From positions 1 through 33,382 of the forward strand of contig NZ_JAPDDP010000082.1 in the NCBI RefSeq assembly GCF_027587195.1: a stretch of 33,382 nucleotides of DNA. Direction: 5' to 3'. The notes under the pieces are model-generated. The model was not told the DNA's origin and made no database searches. It was given only the letters and a program-made list of their open reading frames with translations. The stretch is from Solirubrobacter phytolaccae (GTDB taxonomy: Bacteria > Actinomycetota > Thermoleophilia > Solirubrobacterales > Solirubrobacteraceae). Each line of letters opens with the position of its first letter. The first letter of the stretch is position 1. Below, piece after piece: positions 1 through 7,569 of the stretch. Position numbers and translations under genes: made by a program.

Positions 1-41
1 GGGTCATCGCAAGATCCAGATCGCGGGCGACGGCGAGCAGT

Positions 42-290
42 TCATCGCCGATCGCGCGGCGCGGCGAGCTCGCGCCACTCGGCGTCCGCGGCCTCACGCC
101 AGTCGGAGTCCGCGAGATCGCGGGCGGTACCCACGTGCGCGGGCGCGCGCCCGTCGTGGCCGGCGGCGAGCCGCTCGTGCGGCGGGGCTTCCGCCACGCC
201 CATGTGCGCGACCAGCGCGGCTCGCGCCGCCGCCGTGTCGGGCTCCGGCGTGTCCGGGCGCGCATCCTTCAGCCACTCAAGCTCGTTCAT
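42..290 (-). CDS. Short ORF downstream of ECF sigma factor, possibly frameshifted
   Basis: An 82-residue frame starts at ATG 290 and overlaps the end of the sigma-factor gene by 14 nt, so the two are probably translationally coupled. Its opening, MNELEWLKDARPDTPEPD, resembles the N-termini of CU044_5270-type proteins that commonly follow ECF sigma genes in actinobacteria. Those are about 300 aa with a membrane segment; this frame ends after 82 aa with none. Past the stop, another minus-strand frame stays open to the window edge and reads IGDELLAVARDLDLAMT, which looks like a natural continuation. A one-base indel in the GC-rich stretch near 55-65, or a second gene starting at GTG 97, would both explain this. 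Function is unknown; a sigma-associated regulator is only inferred from position. Confidence 0.4.
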   Translation of the reverse strand: MNELEWLKDARPDTPEPDTAAARAALVAHMGVAEAPPHERLAAGHDGRAPAHVGTARDLADSDWREAADAEWRELAAPRDRR

Positions 291-852
291 CGTGGTTCCT
301 CTCGAGGTGGGTGCGCAGCAGGGTGCGCGCGCGGTGGATGCGAGACCGGACCGTGCCGACGGGCACGCCGGTGGCGAGGGCGATCTCGGTGTAGGTGAGG
401 TCCGCCCAGGCGTGCAGGAGCAGGGCGTCGCGGTCGGCGCTCGCGACCGTGGCGAGCGCGGCGGCGAGCGCCGGGCCGAGGGCCGCGGCTTCGACGCGGC
501 CGAGCGCGTCGTCCTCGAAGCCCGCCTCGCGGGACACGAGCGGCGTCAGCGGCCGGGCGGCGTTGCGGAACCAGCGTCGCAGCAGGTTCGTCGCGATCCC
601 GTACAGCCAGGGCCGGGCGTCGTCGTAGCGCGAGTCGTACTTCGCGCGATCGTCGAACGCGATCCGGAACGTCTCGGCGGCGAGGTCCTCCCCGGCCGCC
701 GGAGCGCGACTCGCGCAGTAGCGGTGGATGCCCGCCCAATGGCGGTCGAACACGGCGGCGAACGCGGCCGGGTCCGTCAGGGACGCGGCGATGAGCGTCG
801 CGTCCGGTCTTTCGAGCGTGGACAACACTGCCCGCTCATTGCCACCGGACAC
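277..852 (-). CDS. ECF-type RNA polymerase sigma factor
   Basis: A 191-aa sigma-70 family protein of extracytoplasmic-function size. Region 2 spans about residues 27-97, including the core-binding and -10-recognition stretch ending in PWLYGIATNLLRRW. A linker follows, then region 4 at about 125-180 with a helix-turn-helix around YTEIALATGVPVGTVRSRIHRA. There is no extra C-terminal domain. It lies 11 nt downstream of the thioesterase gene and overlaps the next ORF, so the three probably form one transcript. No classical zinc-finger anti-sigma factor (HxxxCxxC) is visible in the part of the operon inside the window. The target promoters cannot be told from the sequence. The family call is secure; the stimulus is unknown. 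Confidence 0.9.
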   Translation of the reverse strand: MSGGNERAVLSTLERPDATLIAASLTDPAAFAAVFDRHWAGIHRYCASRAPAAGEDLAAETFRIAFDDRAKYDSRYDDARPWLYGIATNLLRRWFRNAARPLTPLVSREAGFEDDALGRVEAAALGPALAAALATVASADRDALLLHAWADLTYTEIALATGVPVGTVRSRIHRARTLLRTHLERNHDERA

Positions 853-863
853 GAAAACGGTTC

Positions 864-1361
864 TCAGAGGATGAGACAGGACGTCGTCGCGTGGGCGAAC
901 AGGCGCTCAGGATCGGCCTCGGCGTACAGCCGGCCCTCGGCCGTCGCGAGCTTGCGCCCCGCGTGCACGACCTTCGCGTCGGCGAGCACCCGTCCGGTCT
1001 GCACGGTCATCGCCCGAACGTAGCGGACGTGCAGGTCGGTGGTCGTGTACCGCTGCCCCGCCTCGAGCACGGTGTGGATCGCGCAGCCGAGCGCCGAGTC
1101 CAGCAGCGTCGCGGCCACCCCACCGTGCACCGAGCCGATCGGGTTGTACATCCACTCGGCAGGCTCGACCGCGAAGATCACGCGCCCCGGCTCGACCAGT
1201 GCGATCTCGAAGTCGAGCAGCGACGCGATCGGTGGCGGCGGGAGCTCGCCCGCCGCGATCTTGCGGATGGCCTCGAGCCCGGGCAGCTCGGCCGCGGCCT
1301 GGGCGGTGATCATCGGGTCGGCCCAGGTGAAGGTGCGCTCACGCGTCTCGGGTTGCGTCAC
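864..1361 (-). CDS. PaaI-type hotdog-fold thioesterase
   Basis: A 165-aa single-domain hotdog protein. The diagnostic segment GSVHGGVAATLLDSALGCA (residues 77-95) carries the HGG motif (79-81) and the acidic residue D88 of PaaI/DUF4442-type acyl-CoA thioesterases. The expected reaction is hydrolysis of acyl- or aryl-acyl-CoA in the cytoplasm; the substrate is not readable. The start is GTG 1361. A TACTCT -10-like box ends exactly seven bases upstream and no Shine-Dalgarno sequence is present, which favours a leaderless mRNA. A perfect 19-bp palindrome covers this start. The gene is divergent from the metE riboswitch and is followed by the ECF sigma gene. A later ATG at residue 17 is possible but would cut into the conserved N-terminal helix. 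Confidence 0.85.
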   Translation of the reverse strand: MTQPETRERTFTWADPMITAQAAAELPGLEAIRKIAAGELPPPPIASLLDFEIALVEPGRVIFAVEPAEWMYNPIGSVHGGVAATLLDSALGCAIHTVLEAGQRYTTTDLHVRYVRAMTVQTGRVLADAKVVHAGRKLATAEGRLYAEADPERLFAHATTSCLIL

Positions 1362-1368
1362 GCAACCC
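1350..1368. promoter_or_regulatory. 19-bp palindrome over the thioesterase start codon
   Basis: Perfect 8-bp arms, GGGTTGCG (1350-1357) and CGCAACCC (1361-1368), are separated by TCA. The site covers the GTG start and the predicted transcription start of the thioesterase gene, immediately downstream of its -10 box. This is a suitable place for a TetR- or MarR-like repressor. It lies in the divergent region shared with metE, about 25 bp before the riboswitch. No regulator gene is adjacent in the window, so the binding protein is unknown. Confidence 0.5.
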
Positions 1369-1374
1369 AGAGTA
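1369..1374 (-). promoter_or_regulatory. Predicted -10 box for a leaderless thioesterase mRNA
   Basis: On the minus strand the bases read TACTCT, followed by exactly seven bases and then the GTG start at 1361. In actinobacteria a TANNNT box seven bases before the start codon places the transcription start at the first base of the codon. No clear -35 element is seen. Confidence 0.45.
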
Positions 1375-1390
1375 CCGCTGCCGCGCGCTG

Positions 1391-1580
1391 TATCGTTGCC
1401 GGTGGAGTCGATCGCACCCGAAGCAACGGGTCAGGGAATCCGGTTCGAAATCCGGAGCTGGCGCGCAGCGGTGGGAACGTGCGGCGCGGCCACTGCCACT
1501 GGACCTCAGGGTCTGGGAAGGCGGCCGCCTCGATCGCGTTCAAGCCCGAAGACCTGTCGACTCCGCCCCGGCAAGGGGCA
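1391..1580 (+). promoter_or_regulatory. Cobalamin (B12) riboswitch upstream of metE
   Basis: The conserved B12-element blocks occur in the right order. They are a 5' GTTGCCGGTGG stem side, GAAGCAACGGGTCAGGGAA (1420-1438), the CCGG...CCGGAGCTG hairpin, GCGCAGCGGT, CACTGCCACTGG, CTGGGAAGGCGG (1513-1524), and the 3' block AAGCCCGAAGACCTGTCGAC (1542-1561). The element occupies most of the 274-base gap before metE. Family knowledge says adenosyl- or methylcobalamin binding turns expression off, so the B12-independent synthase is made only when B12 is short. A GCGGCC...GGCCGC stem (1590-1612) just before the ribosome binding site could be part of the expression platform; no U-tract is present, so translational control is more likely. 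The outer boundaries are approximate. Confidence 0.88.
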
Positions 1581-1622
1581 CCGACAACCGCGGCCTCGCG
1601 AGCATGGGCCGCTCGGATCATC

Positions 1623-1627
1623 AGGAG
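1623..1627 (+). promoter_or_regulatory. Shine-Dalgarno site of metE
   Basis: AGGAG lies eight bases before ATG 1636 and fixes the metE start, although the frame is open far upstream. It is the likely site occluded by the riboswitch platform. Confidence 0.7.
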
Positions 1628-1635
1628 CAGGATCG

Positions 1636-3828
1636 ATGGCACGTACTGCCGTTCTCGGGCTACCCCGCGTGGGGCCCAACCGCGAGCTGAAGTTCGCGAT
1701 GGAGGCCTTCTGGGCCGGCCGCAGCAGCATCCAAGAGCTGGAGGCGACGGCGCGGGAGCTGCGCCGCGCGAGCTGGGAGTGCGCCCGCGAAGCCGGGATC
1801 GACGTGATCCCGTCCGGCGACTTCAGCCTCTACGACCAGATGCTCGACACCGCGTTCGGGCTCGGCGTGGCCGAGGGCGACTACTTCGCGTACGCCCGCG
1901 GCACGGCCGACCGGCCGCCGCTGGAGATGACGAAGTGGTTCGACACGAACTACCACTACCTCGTGCCGGAGCTGCGCGCCGACCAGGCGTTCACGCTCCG
2001 CGCCGACCACTGGACCGGCCCGCTGCGCGAGGCGGCGGAGCTGGGCATCAAGACGCGGCCGGTCGTGATCGGCCCGTACACGTTCCTCACGCTCGCCAAG
2101 GGTGAGAAGCCGCCGCTGGAGGCGCTCGTCCCGGTCTACCGCGAGCTGCTGCAGGCGCTGGCGGACGCCGGCGCCACCGAGGTCCAGCTGGACGAACCCT
2201 GCCTGGCGCTCGACGGCGTGCCGGCCGCGTACGCCGACGTGTTCGCCGCGCTCGCCACGGCGCCGATCGAGATCTGCCTCGCCACGTACTTCGCGCCCGC
2301 GGACCCGGTCGTGTTCGCGCTGCCCGCCGCCGAGATCCACATCGACCTCGTGCGCGCGCCGGAGCAGCTCGAGGCCGCGCTCGCCTCGGTCACCGGGCGG
2401 CTCTCGCTCGGCGTGATCGACGGCCGCAACGTCTGGGCCACCGACCCCGACCTCGCGCTCGACCGGATCGACGCCGCCGTCGCCGCGCTCGGCGCAGGCC
2501 GGGTCACGATCGCGCCCTCGTGCTCGCTCCTGCACGTGCCGTACTCGGCCGCGCGCGAGACGGAGATCGACGCCGAGATCCGTCCGTGGCTCGCCTTCCG
2601 CGACGAGAAGCTCGCCGAGCTGCGGCTGCTCGCGGACGCGCTCGCCGGTGACCGGGACGCGCTGCTGGAGCCCGCGCGGGACGTGATCAGCGCGCGCCGC
2701 ACCTCCACGCACACCAACGACGCGGCCGTGCGCGGCCGCGTGGGCGCGCTCTCCCCCGCCGACTACGAGCGCAGCGCGCCCTTCGAAGCCCGTCACGCCG
2801 CCCAGCGCGCGCGGGTGCCGCTGCCGGAGCTGCCGACGACGACGATCGGCTCGTTCCCGCAGACGGCCGAGATCCGCGCGGCGCGCCGTGAGCACAAGGC
2901 CGGTGAGCTGGACGTGGAGGCCTACGAGCGCTTCCTGAAGGGGCAGATCGCGGAGGTCGTCAGCCACCAGGAGGCGGTCGGCCTGGACGTGCTCGTCCAC
3001 GGCGAGCCCGAGCGCAACGACATGGTCGAGTACTTCGGCGAGCAGCTCGCCGGGTTCGCGTTTTCGCGGTTCGGCTGGGTGCAGTCGTACGGCTCGCGCT
3101 GCGTGAAGCCGCCGATCCTGTTCGGCGACGTCTCGCGCCCGGAGCCCATGACCGTTCGCTGGTGGCAGCACGCCCAGTCGCTCACGACGAAGCCGATGAA
3201 GGGCATGCTCACCGGCCCGGTGACGATCCTGCAGTGGTCGTTCGTCCGCGACGACCAGCCGCGCTCGGAGACCTGCACGCAGATCGCGCTCGCGATCCAG
3301 GACGAGGTCCGTGACCTGGAAGCCGCGGGGTGCTTCGCGATCCAGGTCGACGAGGCCGCGCTGCGTGAGGGGCTGCCGCTCCGCCACGCCGATCAGGACG
3401 TCTACGTGCGCTGGGCGGTCGACGCGTTCCGCTTGACGGTCGCGACCGCCGAGCCGGACACCCAGGTGCACACGCACATGTGCTATTCGGAGTTCAACGA
3501 GATGATGGAGCACATCGTCCGCCTGGACGCCGACGTGATCTCGATCGAGGCCTCCCGGTCGGACATGGAGGTCCTGGACGCGTTCGCGGGCGAGCTGGAC
3601 TACCCGAACGAGATCGGGCCGGGCCTCTACGACATCCACTCGCCACGGATCCCGTCGACCGACGAGATCGAGCGGCTGCTGGAGCTCGCCGAGCAGCGGA
3701 TCCCGCGCGAGCGGCTGTGGGTGAACCCCGACTGCGGCCTGAAGACCCGCGGCTGGGCCGAGGTGCGCCCGGCGCTCACGAACCTCGTCGCCGCCGCGCG
3801 GCGCCGGCGTGCCGCGGTGCGCGCGTGA
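1636..3828 (+). CDS. metE: Cobalamin-independent methionine synthase (5-methyltetrahydropteroyltriglutamate--homocysteine methyltransferase)
   Basis: A 730-aa, full-length MetE with the N-terminal and C-terminal barrel domains of the family (usual length about 750). It transfers the methyl group of 5-methyltetrahydrofolate-polyglutamate to homocysteine in the last step of methionine synthesis. The N-terminal GLPRVGPNRELKFAMEAFW and the central LPTTTIGSFPQT are classic. The zinc/homocysteine ligands are all present: H614 and C616 in THMCYS, E638 in ISIEASRSDME, and C700 in NPDCGLKTRGW. Their spacing matches E. coli H641/C643/E665/C726. The start is set by the AGGAG at 1623. The gene follows a cobalamin riboswitch and overlaps the next gene by GTGA. 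Confidence 0.97.
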   Translation: MARTAVLGLPRVGPNRELKFAMEAFWAGRSSIQELEATARELRRASWECAREAGIDVIPSGDFSLYDQMLDTAFGLGVAEGDYFAYARGTADRPPLEMTKWFDTNYHYLVPELRADQAFTLRADHWTGPLREAAELGIKTRPVVIGPYTFLTLAKGEKPPLEALVPVYRELLQALADAGATEVQLDEPCLALDGVPAAYADVFAALATAPIEICLATYFAPADPVVFALPAAEIHIDLVRAPEQLEAALASVTGRLSLGVIDGRNVWATDPDLALDRIDAAVAALGAGRVTIAPSCSLLHVPYSAARETEIDAEIRPWLAFRDEKLAELRLLADALAGDRDALLEPARDVISARRTSTHTNDAAVRGRVGALSPADYERSAPFEARHAAQRARVPLPELPTTTIGSFPQTAEIRAARREHKAGELDVEAYERFLKGQIAEVVSHQEAVGLDVLVHGEPERNDMVEYFGEQLAGFAFSRFGWVQSYGSRCVKPPILFGDVSRPEPMTVRWWQHAQSLTTKPMKGMLTGPVTILQWSFVRDDQPRSETCTQIALAIQDEVRDLEAAGCFAIQVDEAALREGLPLRHADQDVYVRWAVDAFRLTVATAEPDTQVHTHMCYSEFNEMMEHIVRLDADVISIEASRSDMEVLDAFAGELDYPNEIGPGLYDIHSPRIPSTDEIERLLELAEQRIPRERLWVNPDCGLKTRGWAEVRPALTNLVAAARRRRAAVRA

Positions 3829-4682
3829 ACCTCCCGCCGTGGGCGACCACCGGGGTCGGCAGCCTCCCGTTCACGGACGTGACGGCGGCCGTCGACCACG
3901 TGCTCACGGCGTACGACATCCCGTTCTGCCCGCAGCTGCCGCGGCTGGAAGGCGACATGATCAGCGAGTGGCTGGGGGCCGACCCCGGCCGCTGCGGCTG
4001 GTCGCCGGCCCGTGATCGCGAGCGGCCGCGGGCCTGGGACGCGCTGCTCGCGCGGCTGGCCCGGACGCCCGCCGCGCACGGCGTCGTCAAGCTGCAGGTC
4101 ACGGGCCCGGCGACGCTGGCGTGCGCCCTGCAGCGTGCCGGTGGCACCCTCTCGCGGCGTGAGGCGCTGGCCCTCGCCCACGAGCTGTCGACCTGGCTGG
4201 CGGCGAACGCCGGTGGCCAGGTGCGCGCGCTCGCCGAGCGCGGCTACGAGGCGCTGCTGATCGTCGACGAGCCGGCGCTGCACGTGTTCGGCACCGAAGA
4301 CGTGGACGCCGCCTGGGACCCGCTGCGCGCGGTCGCTCCCGCGTGGGGCCTGCACCTGTGCGGCCCGGTTCCGTGGGGCGTCGTCGCGGCCGCTCGGCCC
4401 GACGTCTTCTCGTTCGACCTGTCGCTCGCGCCGGTGGACGCGGAGGCCGTGCGAGCGCTGCTGGCGAGCGGTACCCGGATCATGTGGGGCGTCGTCCAAC
4501 CGCACCGGGCCGAGAACGGACGCGACGGGGCGGCGCGCCTCGAGGCGGCGGTCGCGGCGACGGGCGCCACGGGGGCGCGGAGCCTGCTCAGCGCGTCGTG
4601 CGGGAGCGGGCGGGTGTCGGTGCGCCGGGAGCAGGAGATCGCCGCCGCGTTGCACGAGTGCGCGGCGGCGGCGATCAGCTGA
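3825..4682 (+). CDS. MetE C-terminal-domain-like protein (single-barrel methionine synthase homologue)
   Basis: A 285-aa protein starting at GTG 3825, whose GTGA overlaps the metE stop, so it is translationally coupled and under the same B12 riboswitch. It resembles only the C-terminal catalytic barrel of MetE (COG0620 type): TTGVGSLPFTD at the start, LQVTGPATLA (90-99), and LLIVDEPALHVF (145-155). The zinc-ligand positions are kept as H177 and C179 (LHLCGP) and C259 (SASCG), but the MetE Glu is replaced by D198 in FSFDLSL. Short 'core-MetE' proteins of archaea and some bacteria use methyl-corrinoid donors. Whether this one is a methyltransferase, a helper of MetE or a zinc/thiol-binding relic cannot be decided from the sequence. 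Confidence 0.8.
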   Translation: MNLPPWATTGVGSLPFTDVTAAVDHVLTAYDIPFCPQLPRLEGDMISEWLGADPGRCGWSPARDRERPRAWDALLARLARTPAAHGVVKLQVTGPATLACALQRAGGTLSRREALALAHELSTWLAANAGGQVRALAERGYEALLIVDEPALHVFGTEDVDAAWDPLRAVAPAWGLHLCGPVPWGVVAAARPDVFSFDLSLAPVDAEAVRALLASGTRIMWGVVQPHRAENGRDGAARLEAAVAATGATGARSLLSASCGSGRVSVRREQEIAAALHECAAAAIS

Positions 4683-4687
4683 ACGCC

Positions 4688-4723
4688 CGTCGGGTCCGCT
4701 TCCCTCTCAGGGCGGGCCCGACG
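4688..4723. terminator. Bidirectional hairpin terminator between convergent genes
   Basis: A 12-bp inverted repeat, CGTCGGGTCCGC (4688-4699) and GCGGGCCCGACG (4712-4723), pairs with one G-U and has a 12-base loop. It fills the short gap between the converging metE operon and the phosphatase gene. No T-run follows on either strand, as is common for actinobacterial hairpin terminators. Confidence 0.65.
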
Positions 4724-4736
4724 CGCGTGGACTGCG

Positions 4737-6509
4737 TTACGGCGTGGTCGTCGAGAGCGTCAGCGTCAGCGGCTTCGAGTAGGAGCCGGTGCGCAGCGCT
4801 TCGTTGGCGCCGATGGTCTGCTTGAACTTCAGGTTGAGCTTGTCGTTGGAGACAGGCCCAGCCCACGCGTGCAGAGCGACGGGCGTGCCGGCGACCGGAG
4901 CGAAGGCGCCGTTGACGGCGGCCTCGATCGGCTGAGCCAGCGCGAACGTGCCGTTCACGAGCTTGCCCGGGTTGTTCGTCGACGGATCGACGACGGACAG
5001 CGTGGCCTCGGCCGCGGTGCTGGTGACCGTGACCTCGGTGGTGGCCTCGTAGCTCTTGCCGATGCCCGGGACGAACGTGCCGAGCGTGCCCGGCGTGCCG
5101 AGCGACAGCGACAGCGTGTTCGGCACGGCGCCGCCCACGTTGGCCGGCTTGGTGCTCTCGAGGTTCTCCGTGATGACCTTCGGGCCGTTGGCCGGCTTGT
5201 CGATCGTGAAGTCGTCGTAGAGCTTGCCGGTGGCGTCCTTGGACTTGTACACGAGCTTCTCGCCGTCGATCGAGATCACCTGGAACAGCTGGGTGTTCAT
5301 GCCGATCTTCTTGGCGATCGCGCCGTTGGTGGTCCAGTTCGAGTCGTTGGCCTCGTACATCTTCGGCCCGGAGACCGAGACGACGTAGATCGACGTGCCG
5401 GTCTGGGTCGTGGTGCCCTGGGCCATGTTGCCACGGCCGTAGGAGTGGTCGTGACCCTGGAGGACCAGGTCGACGCCGTACTTCTCGAAGATCGGCAGCC
5501 AGGAGGCACGCTGATCCGGGTTGTTGCGGCCTTCGGCCGTCGAGAACATCGGGTGGTGGAAGGTCGCGACCGTCCACTTGTTCGGGTTGTTCTGCAGAAC
5601 GCCCTCGAGCCAGTCACGCTGGATCTTGAGGAACTCGGGACGCAGCGCGGAGGCGACGGCCGAGACGTTCGAGTTGAGCGCGATGAAGCGGACGCCCTGG
5701 TAGTCCGTGTAGAACACGGTGCCCTTGAGGGCGTCGAGGACGGCCTGGGTACCGCCCGTCGTCGGACCGTTGTCCGGGAACGCGAACTGCGTGCGCCAGT
5801 ACGGGGCCAGCGTCGTGCCGCTGTACTCGTGGTTGCCCGGCACGGCGATGCTGGGCTTCATGCCGTTGATCCAACCGGCGGCCTTGAACCACTCGCCCCA
5901 CTGACCGTCGTTGTTCGACGTGTCGACGAGGTCGCCGGCGTGGACGTAGAGCTTGGCCTCAGGCGCGTCCGAGAAGGACTTGCGCACCAGGCGCGACCAA
6001 TGCTCCTGGATGTCGTTCTGCGCGTCGCCGTAGTAGACGAACGAGAACGGCTCGGCCGTGGCCGCGGCGGTCTCGAACTCGTACCACTCGCTCCAGTTCG
6101 TGCCGTCGCCGAGGCGGTACAGGTACTGCGTCTTCGGCTCGAGGCCCGTGAAGCGGACCGTGTGGAACACGGTCGCGGCACCAAGGCTCGAGGTCTGCTG
6201 GACGTCGCGCGTGGACAGCACCGTCGTGGCGCTCGACTTGAAGCCCGGCCCCCCGGCGGACTTCGCGATCTGCGCCTGAGCGGTCTTGACGGTGGTATCC
6301 GTACGCCAGGTGACCGACTGCGAGTTCGACGGGTTAGCCTCGTGCGTGAGCACGATGCGGTCCGCCAGCGTCGTCGGCTTGTGCTTCTCCGCGGCCGGGT
6401 AGGCCGGGGTCGGTTCGCTCTGCGATTGGGCAACGTTGATGCCTGCCGCGAACAAAGCCGCGGTCAGAGCTGCGCCCAGAAGCGCCCGGTGTGCAACCGG
6501 TGCGTTCAT
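4737..6509 (-). CDS. Secreted purple-acid-phosphatase-like metallophosphoesterase
   Basis: A 590-aa exported enzyme. A signal peptide (about 1-29, ending INVAQSQ) precedes a purple-acid-phosphatase N-terminal fibronectin-like domain (about 47-150). The calcineurin-like catalytic domain follows (about 155-420) with all metal motifs: GDAQ (161-164), GDLVD (192-196), GNHE (225-228), HH (318-319) and GHDH (352-355). The last 130 residues form a separate beta-rich domain ending GSYSKPLTLTLSTTTP, a type I recall from secreted Thermoleophilia proteins. It probably releases phosphate from extracellular monoesters using a binuclear metal centre. A GGAGG ribosome site (6513-6517) supports ATG 6509. It stands alone, convergent with the metE operon and divergent from the HupE-like gene. 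A phosphodiesterase role is possible. Confidence 0.88.
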   Translation of the reverse strand: MNAPVAHRALLGAALTAALFAAGINVAQSQSEPTPAYPAAEKHKPTTLADRIVLTHEANPSNSQSVTWRTDTTVKTAQAQIAKSAGGPGFKSSATTVLSTRDVQQTSSLGAATVFHTVRFTGLEPKTQYLYRLGDGTNWSEWYEFETAAATAEPFSFVYYGDAQNDIQEHWSRLVRKSFSDAPEAKLYVHAGDLVDTSNNDGQWGEWFKAAGWINGMKPSIAVPGNHEYSGTTLAPYWRTQFAFPDNGPTTGGTQAVLDALKGTVFYTDYQGVRFIALNSNVSAVASALRPEFLKIQRDWLEGVLQNNPNKWTVATFHHPMFSTAEGRNNPDQRASWLPIFEKYGVDLVLQGHDHSYGRGNMAQGTTTQTGTSIYVVSVSGPKMYEANDSNWTTNGAIAKKIGMNTQLFQVISIDGEKLVYKSKDATGKLYDDFTIDKPANGPKVITENLESTKPANVGGAVPNTLSLSLGTPGTLGTFVPGIGKSYEATTEVTVTSTAAEATLSVVDPSTNNPGKLVNGTFALAQPIEAAVNGAFAPVAGTPVALHAWAGPVSNDKLNLKFKQTIGANEALRTGSYSKPLTLTLSTTTP

Positions 6510-6573
6510 GACCCTCCTTGGGTGATGGTTCGGTGTGACCGCCGCGAGTCTTGTATGAGAGGGCCCTGAGCCC

Positions 6574-6605
6574 GTTACCGGACGGTTACGTCACGACCCG
6601 GTAAC
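6574..6605. promoter_or_regulatory. Inverted repeat GTTACCGG...CCGGTAAC in a divergent promoter region
   Basis: Perfect 8-bp arms at 6574-6581 and 6598-6605 flank a further half-site GTTACG at 6585-6590. The element lies between the phosphatase gene and the first HupE-like gene. Its right arm is part of a CGGTAACAG 9-mer that also occurs before the second HupE-like gene. It may be an operator for one or both neighbours; the regulator is unknown. Confidence 0.4.
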
Positions 6606-6642
6606 AGGACGATCACGAGTCGCTGAGAGAGTGGCGGCCGTC

Positions 6643-7569
6643 ATGAGAACCGCCGTCTTCGCGCTTTTGCTCGCCCTGCTGCTCCCCGCGACCGCCGCCG
6701 CGGAGGTCGACAAGCCGGGCACCTCCGAGGTCCGCCAGGACGGAACCCGGATCTCCTGGACCCTCGGCATCCCCGGTGAGGAGCTGACGAGCCTCGCCGG
6801 CGGCGAGACCAAGGAGCAGATCGCGGGCTACATGGCCAACAACGTGCGGATGTCGGTCGACGCCGAGTCGTGCCCCGGAGGCATGCACGAGGCGACCCCG
6901 ATCCGTCGTGACGGCGTCGAGCCGTTCGCGCGCGTGGAGATGCGGTTCTCGTGCCCGAAGGAGGCCGGGAAGTTCGAGCTGGTCAACGAGACGTTCGTCA
7001 CCAACGTCACCGACTACGAGCTCGGCGGCGCGAGCGGCACGTTCCGCTTCGACGCCGACCACACGCTGCTGGAGTCGACGAGCCCGAAGTTCCCGCGCTG
7101 GGTCCGCGACGGCTTCGAGAGCATCATCGGCGGCTGGGAGCACGTCCTGTTCCTCGCGATCCTGCTGCTCGGCGCGCGCGGCGTGCGGGAGTTCGGGACG
7201 CTCGCGGCAACCGCCGTCGGAGCGACCCTCGTGGCGCTCGTGCTCGCCGTCGAGGGCATCGTCAACGTGCCCGAGCGCACGCTCGAGCTGGTCACCGTCG
7301 CCTCGATCGTCGGCGTCGCGGCGCTGCCGGTGCTGGGCATCCGCGGCCGCCCGCAGGTGTACGCCGTGTTCGTCCTCGCGCTGGCGCACGGGCTCGCGGT
7401 CGCCGTCGACGTGCCCACGACCGACGCGCTGCTGGGCTTCGGCCTCGGCGTCGTCGCCGCCGAGGCGCTCGTCGTCAGCCTGGCTGGAGCGCTCCCGCTC
7501 GCATGGAGAGCACTCGGTCGGAAGCCTGGTGCACCAGCACCGGGTCGTGAGCGATCAGCAGCACGCTGA
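6643..7569 (+). CDS. HupE/UreJ-type membrane protein, metal motifs degraded (paralogue 1)
   Basis: A 308-aa protein with a signal peptide (about 1-21, ATAAAEV), a soluble extracytoplasmic domain to about residue 150, then about six membrane helices. It aligns end to end with the gene at 12506: shared landmarks are the QDG segment near the N-terminus, ELGG-SGTF-FD, the GW-H-LFL(V)ILLLGA helix and the ALAHGL/GLLHGL helix. HupE/UreJ family members are implicated in nickel or cobalt uptake. Here the first-helix motif reads SIIGGWEH instead of HIVLGWDH, and the AHS of the next helix is lost, so metal transport may be impaired or altered. Start ATG 6643 is preferred over GTG 6631. The last 95 bases overlap the convergent nikE-like gene. 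Confidence 0.75.
   Translation: MRTAVFALLLALLLPATAAAEVDKPGTSEVRQDGTRISWTLGIPGEELTSLAGGETKEQIAGYMANNVRMSVDAESCPGGMHEATPIRRDGVEPFARVEMRFSCPKEAGKFELVNETFVTNVTDYELGGASGTFRFDADHTLLESTSPKFPRWVRDGFESIIGGWEHVLFLAILLLGARGVREFGTLAATAVGATLVALVLAVEGIVNVPERTLELVTVASIVGVAALPVLGIRGRPQVYAVFVLALAHGLAVAVDVPTTDALLGFGLGVVAAEALVVSLAGALPLAWRALGRKPGAPAPGRERSAAR

Noticed and set aside
1660-3639. 659-codon minus-strand frame opposite metE
   Set aside because: Low-complexity Arg/Val/Asp-rich translation, no start signals, fully inside metE.
6515-6545. PHO box upstream of the phosphatase
   Set aside because: CACC/AACC-like pieces occur but do not form 11-bp spaced direct repeats.
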